Part shown: piece by piece, positions 54,610 to 62,221 of the stretch | Layout of the letters: each line of letters starts with the position of its first letter | Position numbering within the stretch: the stretch's first letter is position 1 | The notes under the pieces: model-generated | The model's database searches: none | What the model saw: the letters and a program-made list of their open reading frames with translations, nothing else | What the model was told of the DNA's origin: nothing | From: Bradyrhizobium prioriisuperbiae | GTDB lineage: Bacteria > Pseudomonadota > Alphaproteobacteria > Rhizobiales > Xanthobacteraceae | Assembly (NCBI RefSeq): GCF_032397745.1 | Contig: NZ_CP135921.1 | Span: 8,668,501-8,732,500 of the forward strand | DNA length: 64,000 nt | Reading direction: 5' to 3' | Translations under genes and position numbers: made by a program

Positions 54610-55599
54610 TCATTGCAGTTCAGCGATGAAGCGCGCTCGGTATTCAGTTGGACTGATGCCGATCTGCCTGCGAAAGTGGTGTCGCAGTGTATGAGCACTC
54701 CCAAAGCCGACTGCGCCAGCGACGTCATCCATGCTCAGCTTTTCCTGACACAGCAGTTGCTTCGCCCATGCGACGCGTTCTTCGATGAGCCAATCGCCGG
54801 GCGACGTGCCTGTTGCTTCGGTAAACCGGCGCAGAAAAGTACGGACGCTCATCCGACACTCCGCCGCCATCTCATCCACGGTCCAGCGTGTCCGCAAACT
54901 GGCGCGAAGCTTGTCAAGAAGCGGTGCAATCTCGGAGCCCTTGCGTTGAGGTACCGGCCGCTCCAGAAACTGGGCCTGACCGCCGGTGCGGTGAGCGGAC
55001 ATGACAAGACGCCGGGCGACCGAATTTGCGGCGGCTGCGCCGAAATCCTGCCGGACGATCTCGATCATCAGGTCGATCCCCGCGGCGCTGCCAGCCGACG
55101 TGAAAACACGACCATGCTGGCGATAGAGCGATGCATCATCGACTTCGACATCGGGATGGCGACGCCGAAGCTGATCCGCATAACGCCAATGCGTTGTCGC
55201 GGTGCCCCCGTCCAGCAGGCCAGTTGCCGCCAGCACAAAAGCTCCCGAACAGATCGACGCCAGGTGCGCGCCTCTCGCATGGGCATTGCGAAGCCTCCGA
55301 CAAAGCGGTTCGGGCACCGGAGCATCGGCACCGCGCCAGCCGGGGACAATGATGAGGTCGGCCTGCTCGATCAAAGCAGGCGCCCCGTCCGCCACCAGTG
55401 TGAAGCCGCCGTGGGCGCGCATGGGGCCTTGATCGACCGGGCAACTGGCGAACCGGTACCAATTCGATCCCATCTCCGGCCGCGCCAGGCCAAATATCTC
55501 GGCAACAACCCCGAATTCGAACGTGCACAAGCCGTCATACAACAGCGCAACAACAAGGGGGCCCGATGGGATTGGCATGATCTTTACGTATATTGGCAT
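54610..55599 (-). CDS. GlxA/FtrA-type transcriptional regulator (DJ-1/PfpI domain plus AraC HTH)
   Basis: A 329-residue regulator. Residues 10-190 form a DJ-1/PfpI-like domain with the nucleophile-elbow segment SICSGAFVLAATGLLDGG, and 215-325 form two AraC helix-turn-helix motifs (WTVDEMAAECRMSVRTFLRRF and SMDDVAGAVGFGSAHTLRHHF). The start may be 55599 or the in-frame ATG at 55578, since both are preceded by weak sites. It is divergent from the rhodanese gene across 64 bp, the same pairing seen for FtrA in other rhizobia, so it likely controls that gene. Confidence 0.9.
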   Translation of the reverse strand: MPIYVKIMPIPSGPLVVALLYDGLCTFEFGVVAEIFGLARPEMGSNWYRFASCPVDQGPMRAHGGFTLVADGAPALIEQADLIIVPGWRGADAPVPEPLCRRLRNAHARGAHLASICSGAFVLAATGLLDGGTATTHWRYADQLRRRHPDVEVDDASLYRQHGRVFTSAGSAAGIDLMIEIVRQDFGAAAANSVARRLVMSAHRTGGQAQFLERPVPQRKGSEIAPLLDKLRASLRTRWTVDEMAAECRMSVRTFLRRFTEATGTSPGDWLIEERVAWAKQLLCQEKLSMDDVAGAVGFGSAHTLRHHFRRQIGISPTEYRARFIAELQ

Positions 55600-55609
55600 T
55601 TACGCCAAT
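55571..55609. promoter_or_regulatory. ATTGGCAT direct repeats and dyad at the regulator start
   Basis: ATTGGCAT occurs at 55571-55578 and 55592-55599, 21 bp apart, which is two helical turns and suits an AraC-type dimer. The second copy also forms the dyad ATTGGC-N6-GCCAAT (55592-55609). The repeats overlap the two possible start codons of the GlxA/FtrA regulator. Confidence 0.4.
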
Positions 55610-55663
55610 TGCAAGCACGGGCCGGAAGCCTGACAAAGACCCGACAACGAAAGGAGACCTGTC

Positions 55664-56059
55664 ATGCCGACGTCCGTCACCGCCGTCAGGCCAGCGGCCA
55701 GCGATCGTGCCCTTGCGCATTTTGGCGCGGAGTTCGAGTTTGAGACAGACTGCTGGGACGTTCATGACTCGATGAACAAAGGTGCGGACTTCGTGCTGCT
55801 CGATGTTCGCAGTTCGGCCATGTTCGCCAGGGGTCATGTCCCCGGTGCGATCAATCTGCCGCACGGCAAGATCGTCAGTTCCCGGATGGAGCAGTGGGGC
55901 GCAGACACCATCTTCGTCACATACTGCGCCGGGCCGCATTGCAACGGAGCCGCGCGTGGCGCATTGCGCCTTGCCGAGCTCGGAAGGCCGGTCAAAATCA
56001 TGAGCGGCGGCATCACCGGCTGGCTTGACGAAGGGTTCGCGTTGGCGGCGGGATCGTGA
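55664..56059 (+). CDS. Rhodanese-like sulfurtransferase
   Basis: A 131-residue single-domain rhodanese. The substrate-binding DVRSSAMFARGHVPGAINLPHG is typical, and the active-site loop has C88 in YCAGPHCNGA. The loop is longer than the six residues of sulfur-transferring rhodaneses because the family here continues NGAARGALRL. It would transfer sulfane sulfur or act as a sulfur carrier in the cytoplasm. The ATG at 55664 follows AAAGGAG. Its stop abuts the convergent terminase-like gene with no gap. Confidence 0.9.
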   Translation: MPTSVTAVRPAASDRALAHFGAEFEFETDCWDVHDSMNKGADFVLLDVRSSAMFARGHVPGAINLPHGKIVSSRMEQWGADTIFVTYCAGPHCNGAARGALRLAELGRPVKIMSGGITGWLDEGFALAAGS

Positions 56060-56737
56060 TCATCCGCAACGCCGTGCGCTCTGCGAAGACTTCGGCAAGC
56101 CAACGGATTTGCCATCGACGGCCTTCAGCAGGTCGACCCAACTCATGCCGCCGGCGCCGGCCGGCGGATCGGGCTCCGGCGCGAGCCAGTCTCGCCCCTT
56201 CGGCATCGCGTTGGCGAGCTTCCAGCGCCGCACCTTGATGCGCAGCCGCGCCCGCGCCACGTTGTTCCGATCGAACACCCGCACATCTTCGCCATTGGCC
56301 TTGCGCCGCAGGCGCCAGTCGCCGCGGCTGTCGTCGGCGATATCGAGCATCTCGTCCATCACCTTGAAATAGCCGACCAAACGCGCACGCCTGACACGCG
56401 CACCGAACCCGCCGCGGTTTCGCCGCACCCAGCGGCACACGGTCTTCAGGTTCGGCATGCCGGCGTCGCGACAAATCTCGGAAAGCGATTGGCCCTCGCT
56501 GAGGCGCACGCAGATCGCCTCGGCAATATCGGGCGCATGACATGTCGGCCGCCCTCGCCTGCGCAGCCGTCGCGTACGATCTCCGAAGCCATCGCGGTTG
56601 CTGCGCGCCCAACCTCTCACGGTGTTGTAGGCGGGCATGCCGGGGGTGTGACAGATGGTGCGCAGCGGCCGGCCACGGTCGAGCTCCACGCAGATCCGGT
56701 CGGCGATCTCGCGACTGTAACCAAGACGTCCTTTCAT
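56060..56737 (-). CDS. Orphan phage terminase small subunit-like protein (Sf6 type) with two HTH repeats
   Basis: A 225-residue basic protein. Residues 7-51 and 69-111 are two copies of the same helix-turn-helix unit (IADRIC-ELDRG-PLRTIC...GMP and IAEAIC-RLSEGQSLSEIC...GMP), each ending in a WxRxNRxGF motif. Residues 119-180 (FKVMDEMLDIADD, then RARLRIKVRRWKLANAMPKG) match the oligomerisation part of Sf6-type small terminases, which select viral DNA for packaging. No large terminase, portal or capsid gene is near. The ATG at 56737 has AAGGAG 8 bp upstream. It may be a domesticated DNA-binding protein. Confidence 0.75.
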   Translation of the reverse strand: MKGRLGYSREIADRICVELDRGRPLRTICHTPGMPAYNTVRGWARSNRDGFGDRTRRLRRRGRPTCHAPDIAEAICVRLSEGQSLSEICRDAGMPNLKTVCRWVRRNRGGFGARVRRARLVGYFKVMDEMLDIADDSRGDWRLRRKANGEDVRVFDRNNVARARLRIKVRRWKLANAMPKGRDWLAPEPDPPAGAGGMSWVDLLKAVDGKSVGLPKSSQSARRCG

Positions 56738-56797
56738 GGCGGAAACTCCTTTGCGCCGACGGCCCGCCCGATCGCAATCAACATCAAACAGTCCCAA

Positions 56798-56831
56798 CAA
56801 AAAACGCCCCGGCGGCGAAAGCCGTGGGGCG
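56798..56831 (-). terminator. Minus-strand terminator
   Basis: CGCCCCGGC pairs with GCCGTGGGGCG (a two-base bulge) and on the minus strand is followed by a T-run of six. It would stop transcription coming from the small membrane gene at 57378 before the terminase-like gene. Confidence 0.65.
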
Positions 56832-57087
56832 CGCGATGGTCGCGACCATCTCTCTATCGAGAAACGTCTGGTGCGATTGTGTCGAGTTTCGGCGATTCAC
56901 CGTTACGAGGCAAGCTGCGGCGAGCGAAAGGTGTGGCCAACAAGCCGAAAAAATACGTATCTGACCGCTTCACAGGGATCCCCAAGCCGTGGCACGGCAA
57001 ACGTCATCTCCGTCGTTGCCTGTTTCGACGGACCACGATGTCGCCGGCGACCCGCTGACCGCAACTGCTGCATTGCCACGTCGATTC
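56832..57087. other. Intergenic region without a recognised gene
   Basis: Together with the adjacent terminator this gap spans 350 bp. It contains a perfect 16-bp palindrome, GATGGTCGCGACCATC, at 56835-56850. No coding frame shows family features. Confidence 0.4.
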
Positions 57088-57378
57088 TCACCGGAAAGGC
57101 TCCGACGAGTTTGCCTCCCCTGGCAGTGCATGGACTGGCGGGGCGACATGGCGGCCGGCGACACGTATGCCCAAATTACCGACGACGACGCCGTTTTGCC
57201 CGCGACCAAACTTCCGGATCACAAGGCCAAGCACCCAAACCAGAAACCCGAAGGACATGAGGATCAGTCCGCCGACAAGGAGGGAGGTTCCAAACGGCGT
57301 TTCCAGGACCAGGATGCCGAACAAGACGGTGGCTGCGCCACCGCCGGCCATTGCCAATCCAACCCAAAGCAGCAGCAT
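57088..57378 (-). CDS. Small two-helix membrane protein
   Basis: A 96-residue protein with two hydrophobic helices (about 2-24 and 32-54) followed by a basic, glycine-rich tail. The ATG at 57378 has an AAGG-type site upstream; a longer frame to 57450 exists but adds a polar leader. No family recognised. A minus-strand terminator lies about 260 bp downstream, consistent with transcription of this gene. Confidence 0.55.
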   Translation of the reverse strand: MLLLWVGLAMAGGGAATVLFGILVLETPFGTSLLVGGLILMSFGFLVWVLGLVIRKFGRGQNGVVVGNLGIRVAGRHVAPPVHALPGEANSSEPFR

Positions 57379-57468
57379 GCATCCTTGCCTTTCCGCTACC
57401 GAAGCGACACGCGGTGACAACTGCCGGCACCGAATTTCCCATGCCGCCATTCCTCTTGCTCATCCGCT

Positions 57469-57768
57469 TCAGTTCATGGTCGGATCTGAATAGATTTCGC
57501 GAGCGCGCTTTGTCAGCGTCGCAAGGCGCATGGTCGGGCTGACCTTCAGCAGACCTGCGCGCACGAGCGAGAAAACGACCTGCCGTGAGTGAAACGGTCC
57601 CCACTTGCTCGTGGCATATCCGCGCGGATAGTGTCGCAGACGTCCGACGAACGCCGAATCCAGCGCCGCTTTCTGCCTCGCGGTCACGGAACGGCCTTTA
57701 GGGCTATTTGTCGCGTCGCCCAAATCGCCTGGCTGCTGACGCAGCGCTTCCAGAAGTGCGACCTTCAT
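57469..57768 (-). CDS. Small basic protein with possible winged-helix end
   Basis: A 99-residue basic protein of unknown function. The C-terminal half (GPFHSRQVVFSLVRAGLLKV, then ATLTKRAREIYSD) looks like the last helix and wing of a winged-helix DNA-binding domain, by pattern only. Start could be the ATG at 57768 or four codons earlier at 57780. It lies 90 bp upstream of the small membrane protein gene on the same strand. Confidence 0.5.
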   Translation of the reverse strand: MKVALLEALRQQPGDLGDATNSPKGRSVTARQKAALDSAFVGRLRHYPRGYATSKWGPFHSRQVVFSLVRAGLLKVSPTMRLATLTKRAREIYSDPTMN

Positions 57769-57780
57769 CCGCCACCTCAT

Positions 57781-58109
57781 CGAAGGATCGTGAACACTTG
57801 TGCCGTGCCGGCGTCTGCTGGCGCGCCGATCAGCATTGCGCGTGGGAGCATGCCCGTGCGACGTCAGGCGGGGACATCGCTCTGGTCGCCGCCCAACCGA
57901 ACAGCCCTATTTCTTGATGCAATGGCCCTGCTACTCGCATACCTATCCCCTATGCTTGGCCCTGCCCCATCCTCTCAGAGACCGTATTTCGTGCGGCGGA
58001 GACATCTGACGAAAGTCACAATCGAACATGACGAAAGTCATATTTGTTTGCGGTCCGTCCAGGCGTACGCCAAACTGATGAGGCTCGTTTCGAGCTGGTT
58101 GAGAGACGG
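57781..58109. other. Upstream region of the two-component system
   Basis: No convincing gene. The right end carries two TGACGAAAGTCA dyads, described separately, just before the kinase gene. Confidence 0.5.
58007..58040. promoter_or_regulatory. Two TGAC-GAAA-GTCA dyads, 22 bp apart
   Basis: Identical 12-bp elements at 58007-58018 and 58029-58040. The arms are perfect 4-bp inverted repeats around GAAA, and the spacing is two helical turns. A third identical copy is at 63376-63387. They lie 70-103 bp before the sensor kinase start and are good candidates for binding sites of the NarL-type regulator encoded next. Confidence 0.6.
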
Positions 58110-59183
58110 ATGATCGACCTCGACGCTGAGTTGCTTCCGGCTGCAGAAGCCAACGTCATAGGGCTTGCCGTCGTTGGAGCCGACAGAACGACGCGGCGCA
58201 AGATCGGAGGCCTGGTCGAATGGCTGCCTGCGATCGGCGTGGACTGCTGCCAGTGCATGCTGCTTGCGGGGATGGAATCCGAATTGGCTGCGCTGGCCGA
58301 AGGACAGCGGGAGGTCATCGCCCTGTCGAGTGTCCGAGGCGCGTCACTCGGGCTGGATCATCCCGTCACGGCGGTCGTCCTCTGGAACAGGGAGCAGTCG
58401 CACTATCTTGTGATTGCGATGCCCGATTTTGCCGCGCGCCAAGTCGAAGTGCTGCTCGGAAGCGAACGCCGCGCGCGGCGCCTGATGGAGCAACAGCTCG
58501 AGGCGGCAAGTTCGGAGGTGCGTTTTGCCTCGCTTGCACGGACGCGGCTGCGCCTGGCGCGCGACCTTCACGACACGCTGGTGCATTCGATCATGGCGCT
58601 TTTGACCCAGATTCGGCTGATGCGACACTTCCTATCGACCGATCCCGCGCGCGTCTCCGATGGTCTTGCGACAGCCGAAGAAGCCGCAATCAGCGGCCTG
58701 GCGCGCGCACGCGATGCCATTGCCCGCCTGCGGATGCCCGATGAGCCCGAACTTTCTCCGGACGTCGAAGGCATGCTATCCGATTTTGCGACACGCACCG
58801 GCGCCGAGGTGTCGGTGGACATCAGTGATGAAGCGCGCAGCGGGCTGCACACCTACGGCATGACGATCCAGCGCATTCTCGGCGAGGCGCTGCGCAATGT
58901 CGAGGCTCATGCGAAAGCGCGGCGGGTCCGGTTTCGCGCGGTCGAGGAGCAGGCCAGCAGCGGCAGAAGAATGATTGTCGAGATCCGGGACGATGGATGC
59001 GGCTTTGACCGGGCGATTCCCAAGCCAGGGCACTTCGGATTGATAGGAATGGCCGAATTTGCTGAACTCGCCGGCGGCGACTGCGCGGTGGAGAGCGCGC
59101 GCGGGAAAGGAACACTGGTTCGGATATCGCTACCCGTGACTGCGCCGCCCGGGACACTGTCTTCAGGTACGCTGACATATTGA
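58110..59183 (+). CDS. Soluble NarL-type sensor histidine kinase
   Basis: A 357-residue histidine kinase without membrane segments. Residues 1-130 form a sensor region of PAS-like pattern with a cysteine cluster C46-C47-x-C49, suggesting a redox or metal signal (inference). The HisKA_3 phosphoacceptor is H154 in ARDLHDTLVHS. The ATPase has an N-box in ILGEALRNVEAHA and a G-box in IRDDGCGFD. The ATG at 58110 is preferred over the upstream TTG at 58044. The response regulator follows 43 bp later. Confidence 0.92.
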   Translation: MIDLDAELLPAAEANVIGLAVVGADRTTRRKIGGLVEWLPAIGVDCCQCMLLAGMESELAALAEGQREVIALSSVRGASLGLDHPVTAVVLWNREQSHYLVIAMPDFAARQVEVLLGSERRARRLMEQQLEAASSEVRFASLARTRLRLARDLHDTLVHSIMALLTQIRLMRHFLSTDPARVSDGLATAEEAAISGLARARDAIARLRMPDEPELSPDVEGMLSDFATRTGAEVSVDISDEARSGLHTYGMTIQRILGEALRNVEAHAKARRVRFRAVEEQASSGRRMIVEIRDDGCGFDRAIPKPGHFGLIGMAEFAELAGGDCAVESARGKGTLVRISLPVTAPPGTLSSGTLTY

Positions 59184-59226
59184 GCAATCGGACGCCGGGA
59201 GTGGAGCGCGAAGGGCAACGATAAGG

Positions 59227-59898
59227 ATGATGGGGCGGCTCGTGGACAAAATCGAAAAGGTGCGGGTGCTGATCGCCGAAGATCAGACCCTGATCAGGGA
59301 AGGCCTTGCCACCCTCCTCGCACAACAGAACGACGACTTTGAAATTCTCCCGGGCGCAGCCGACGGCGAGCAGGCGATCGAATTTGCGCGTCGATATCGG
59401 CCCGACGTCATCCTGATGGATCTGCAAATGCCACGCGTCGACGGCATCACGGCGACCCAACGGATTCTCCGCGAGTTCCCGCAGACCCATATCGTCGTCC
59501 TGACCACGTTCGAGACGAATGACTTGATCTTCGAGGCCGTCAGCGCAGGCGCGAAGGCGTATCTGCTGAAGGACGCCAGGATCGATGAGATCGCAACGAC
59601 GATCCGCGCGGTGACGAACGGCCAATCGGGGCTTTCGCCCGGCGTGGCCGCGCGCATCCTCGACGAGTTCAAGCGGTTGCGCCGCCCGCATCCGGCGGCA
59701 AAACCGCGCCTTCACGAGGGCCTGACGGCCCGCGAGAATGAAATTCTCAGGCTGATTGTCGAGGGCAAGAGCAATACCGAGATCGGCGAGCAGCTGCATT
59801 TGGCTGAAGGGACGGTCAAGAACTATGTCAGCACGATCCTGACCAAATGCGAGGCGAAGAACCGGACGGAACTGGCAATAAAGGTAATTACTCACTAA
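59227..59898 (+). CDS. NarL/LuxR-family response regulator
   Basis: A 223-residue regulator with an N-terminal receiver (phosphorylated Asp in VILMDLQMP, acidic pair EDQ at the start) and a LuxR-type helix-turn-helix at about 155-215 (LTARENEILRLIVEGKSNTEIGEQLHLAEGTVKNYVSTIL). It is the partner of the kinase immediately upstream. Its likely targets are the TGACGAAAGTCA dyads before the kinase gene and before the membrane protein gene at 63547. Confidence 0.94.
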   Translation: MMGRLVDKIEKVRVLIAEDQTLIREGLATLLAQQNDDFEILPGAADGEQAIEFARRYRPDVILMDLQMPRVDGITATQRILREFPQTHIVVLTTFETNDLIFEAVSAGAKAYLLKDARIDEIATTIRAVTNGQSGLSPGVAARILDEFKRLRRPHPAAKPRLHEGLTARENEILRLIVEGKSNTEIGEQLHLAEGTVKNYVSTILTKCEAKNRTELAIKVITH

Positions 59899-60084
59899 TA
59901 TGAACGCGTTGGGAACGTGGATTTTTCGAAATCGGGTCCACCGCGGATTCACCTTTGTCCCGACCGATAAAACCTCTATGTTTGCAATGAATTAATTCAG
60001 ACTGGTGCTGGATCGCGATCGTCTTGGATGACGGCAGGTCGGGATAGCGACAGTTTGGTAGCGTCGGAGAACTGAGGAACGGCC

Positions 60085-60471
60085 ATGAAGGGTATCGAGC
60101 AGAGACACAGCACAAAGGACACTGCGAGGGACGTCGCGAGGGACGTTGCGAGCTCGGCCGCTCCAGGCAACGGATCCGAAGCGACCACGCATCGCGAGGC
60201 GACGATCGATCAGGTTCGCGATCTCCTGTTTGGCGGAGCGCAGCGGTCGATCGAAGGCAATCTGGCCGGCCTGCGGGAGGAGATGCAGGCGTCCCTCAGT
60301 CGGCTGCAAGCGGACTTTGCGAAGGAACTGGCCGCGCTTCAAGCGAAGGTAACCGAGCTCGAGCGGGACACGGAGCAAAAACGGCTCGCTTCGCATCGGG
60401 ACATCGGCGCCGCAATTTCAGAGCTTGGCGCAACCATCAGCGGACTGGGATCCGGCCACGCGGGAAGATAG
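60085..60471 (+). CDS. Coiled-coil protein of the GTPase-OmpA locus
   Basis: A 128-residue hydrophilic protein. The N-terminal 35 residues are low complexity (ARDVARDVA). Residues 41-49, IDQVRDLLF, match IEQLKTLLF at residues 11-19 of the OmpA-domain protein encoded next. A coiled coil covers about 55-115. A GAGGAA site lies 9 bp before the ATG. The stop is at 60471 and the next start at 60473, so the two are translated from one message. No family recognised. The shared motif suggests that both proteins dock to the same partner or to each other. Confidence 0.75.
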   Translation: MKGIEQRHSTKDTARDVARDVASSAAPGNGSEATTHREATIDQVRDLLFGGAQRSIEGNLAGLREEMQASLSRLQADFAKELAALQAKVTELERDTEQKRLASHRDIGAAISELGATISGLGSGHAGR

Positions 60472-60472
60472 C

Positions 60473-62221
60473 ATGGGCGCTGCTGTCGGCCAGAACCGCG
60501 AGATCGAGCAACTCAAGACATTGCTGTTTCAACCGGAAGCGGCGCGTCTGCAGACGCTGGAAACCGATCTCGCTTCGCTTCAGCAGTATGTGGGCAACGC
60601 CGACCGCCTCGAGACGGCAACGGCAAGCATATTGATCGCCGCGCTGGAGCAAGCGGAAGTCAACCGGCCACGCGAACTCGCCAATGCCATCGCCCCTTCC
60701 GTGGTTTCGGCGATCAGGAGCGAGATCAGGAATTCGCGCGATCTGATGGTCGATGCCCTCTACCCGATCATCGGGCGGCTGGTCAGCGCCGCGGTGGCCA
60801 ATACCTTCAAGGAACTCGTTGCGTTTCTGGAACAGCGCGTCAACGCCCTGACGTCCGCGGAGCTGTGGATCGGCCGCATCAAGTCGCTGGTCACCGGCCG
60901 CCCGATCAGCGAGTTCGTCCTGGCCAACGGCAACCCGCCGCGGGTCAACCGGCTGCTGATCGTCGAGCGCGGCAGCGGGCGCCTGATCGCCGACTGGAAG
61001 CGCGAGGAGACCGCCGACGAGCGTGCCGACCTGCTCAGCGCAATGGTCGCGGCAATTCTGGAATTTTCCGTTCAGGCGCTCGCCGGAGAAGGCACGCTGC
61101 GAACGCTCGACTTCGGCGGAAGGCAAATCGTGCTTCGCGAATCGCCGCGGTTCATCCTCGCGGCGGAATGCATCGGATCGCTTCGCGCCGCCGACGACGC
61201 CCGGATCAATTCACTTTTCTTCGATACGATCGAGCGACTGGACCGCGGCACGAGCTGCGATGCCGCGATGCTCGCCGCGCTGGCGGCGTCCATCGAAACC
61301 GCTCCCCTCCCGCACAAGACGACGAGCCGGCGAGGAAGAATCATTCTGTTCAGCCTGCTCGCTCTCGGCGCTGTCGCGCTGGCCTGGCTGGCCGGACTGT
61401 TCGTGACCCGGACCATGCTGGAGCGGCGGACGGATGCGGCGCTGCAGCAGCTTGTCGGGAAGCAGCCGCTGCTGGCGTCGTTTCCGCTACGGCTGGACTT
61501 CGATCATCGCAATCGAAGCCTCTCGGTCTCCGGCATCGAGCCCAGCCAGGTGGAGATCGCTCCGGTGATCGGCGCGCTGACTGAGGCGGCGGCGCCGTAC
61601 CGGATCATCGATCGGATCGGCATCGTGCCCGGACTGGACCAGTCGACAGCACTGCATGCCGGTGTCGCGGCCCTGCAGCAGTCTGTTGCCCGCGCGCAAG
61701 CCAGCATCGATGAGACGCGCGGCGCGACGGCCGAGGACTCGAAACGCCGAAACCAGCAATACGCCGGGCTGAGCCAGCAATATGTCGAGCTGAGCGAGCA
61801 ATATGCCAGACTGAGCGAGCAATTCGCCCGATTGCAGTCCGCCGTCGACGGTCCTGCCCAACGGCTCGACCGCTTCATGGCCACGACGGCGATCTTTTTC
61901 GGCAATGGTGACGAATTTCTCGATAACGGACAGGCCGAGCAGCAGATCCGGGAGCTGGCAGGGCTGCTCGCGACCAACGATCTGAGAGTTCGAATCGTCG
62001 GCCATGCGGACGAGAGCGGATCGGAATCCGGCAACAAGATCCTTGCCCGCAAGAGAACGGAACAGGTGGCGCGGAGACTGACGGCTCTCGGGATCGAGCC
62101 GTCGCGGCTGTTTCCCGTTTCGCGCTCGGCATCGATGCCGCTCACCGAGAAGACTGGCGCGATTGGTGGAAACCGCCGGGTGACTTTCGAAAACGTGTTT
62201 CAAGCGGAAGTGCCGCGCTGA
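60473..62221 (+). CDS. OmpA-domain membrane protein with roadblock/longin-like cytoplasmic region
   Basis: A 582-residue protein. Residues 1-288 are predicted cytoplasmic: a short IEQLKTLLF motif (11-19), a helical part (20-145), and an alpha/beta region (158-258; VNRLLIVERGSGRLIADW, then a helix, then LRTLDFGGRQIVLRE and RFILAAECIG) that looks like a roadblock or longin domain. One membrane helix is at 289-312. The periplasmic part has a BON-like domain (about 318-386), a coiled coil with four exact heptads (428-455), and an OmpA peptidoglycan-binding domain (470-582) with GHADESGS and ARKRTEQVA. Domain naming of the cytoplasmic part is by pattern only. Confidence 0.85.
   Translation: MGAAVGQNREIEQLKTLLFQPEAARLQTLETDLASLQQYVGNADRLETATASILIAALEQAEVNRPRELANAIAPSVVSAIRSEIRNSRDLMVDALYPIIGRLVSAAVANTFKELVAFLEQRVNALTSAELWIGRIKSLVTGRPISEFVLANGNPPRVNRLLIVERGSGRLIADWKREETADERADLLSAMVAAILEFSVQALAGEGTLRTLDFGGRQIVLRESPRFILAAECIGSLRAADDARINSLFFDTIERLDRGTSCDAAMLAALAASIETAPLPHKTTSRRGRIILFSLLALGAVALAWLAGLFVTRTMLERRTDAALQQLVGKQPLLASFPLRLDFDHRNRSLSVSGIEPSQVEIAPVIGALTEAAAPYRIIDRIGIVPGLDQSTALHAGVAALQQSVARAQASIDETRGATAEDSKRRNQQYAGLSQQYVELSEQYARLSEQFARLQSAVDGPAQRLDRFMATTAIFFGNGDEFLDNGQAEQQIRELAGLLATNDLRVRIVGHADESGSESGNKILARKRTEQVARRLTALGIEPSRLFPVSRSASMPLTEKTGAIGGNRRVTFENVFQAEVPR
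61754..61837 (+). repeat. Four 21-bp tandem repeats encoding heptads
   Basis: Four in-frame units (61754, 61775, 61796, 61817) encode QQYAGLS, QQYVELS, EQYARLS and EQFARLQ. Each is one heptad of a coiled coil, so repeat number sets the length of the periplasmic stalk below the OmpA domain. Confidence 0.85.

Noticed and set aside
56060..56737. Prophage at 56 kb
   Set aside because: Apart from the terminase small subunit-like gene there are no integrase, portal, capsid or tail genes and no attachment-site repeats.
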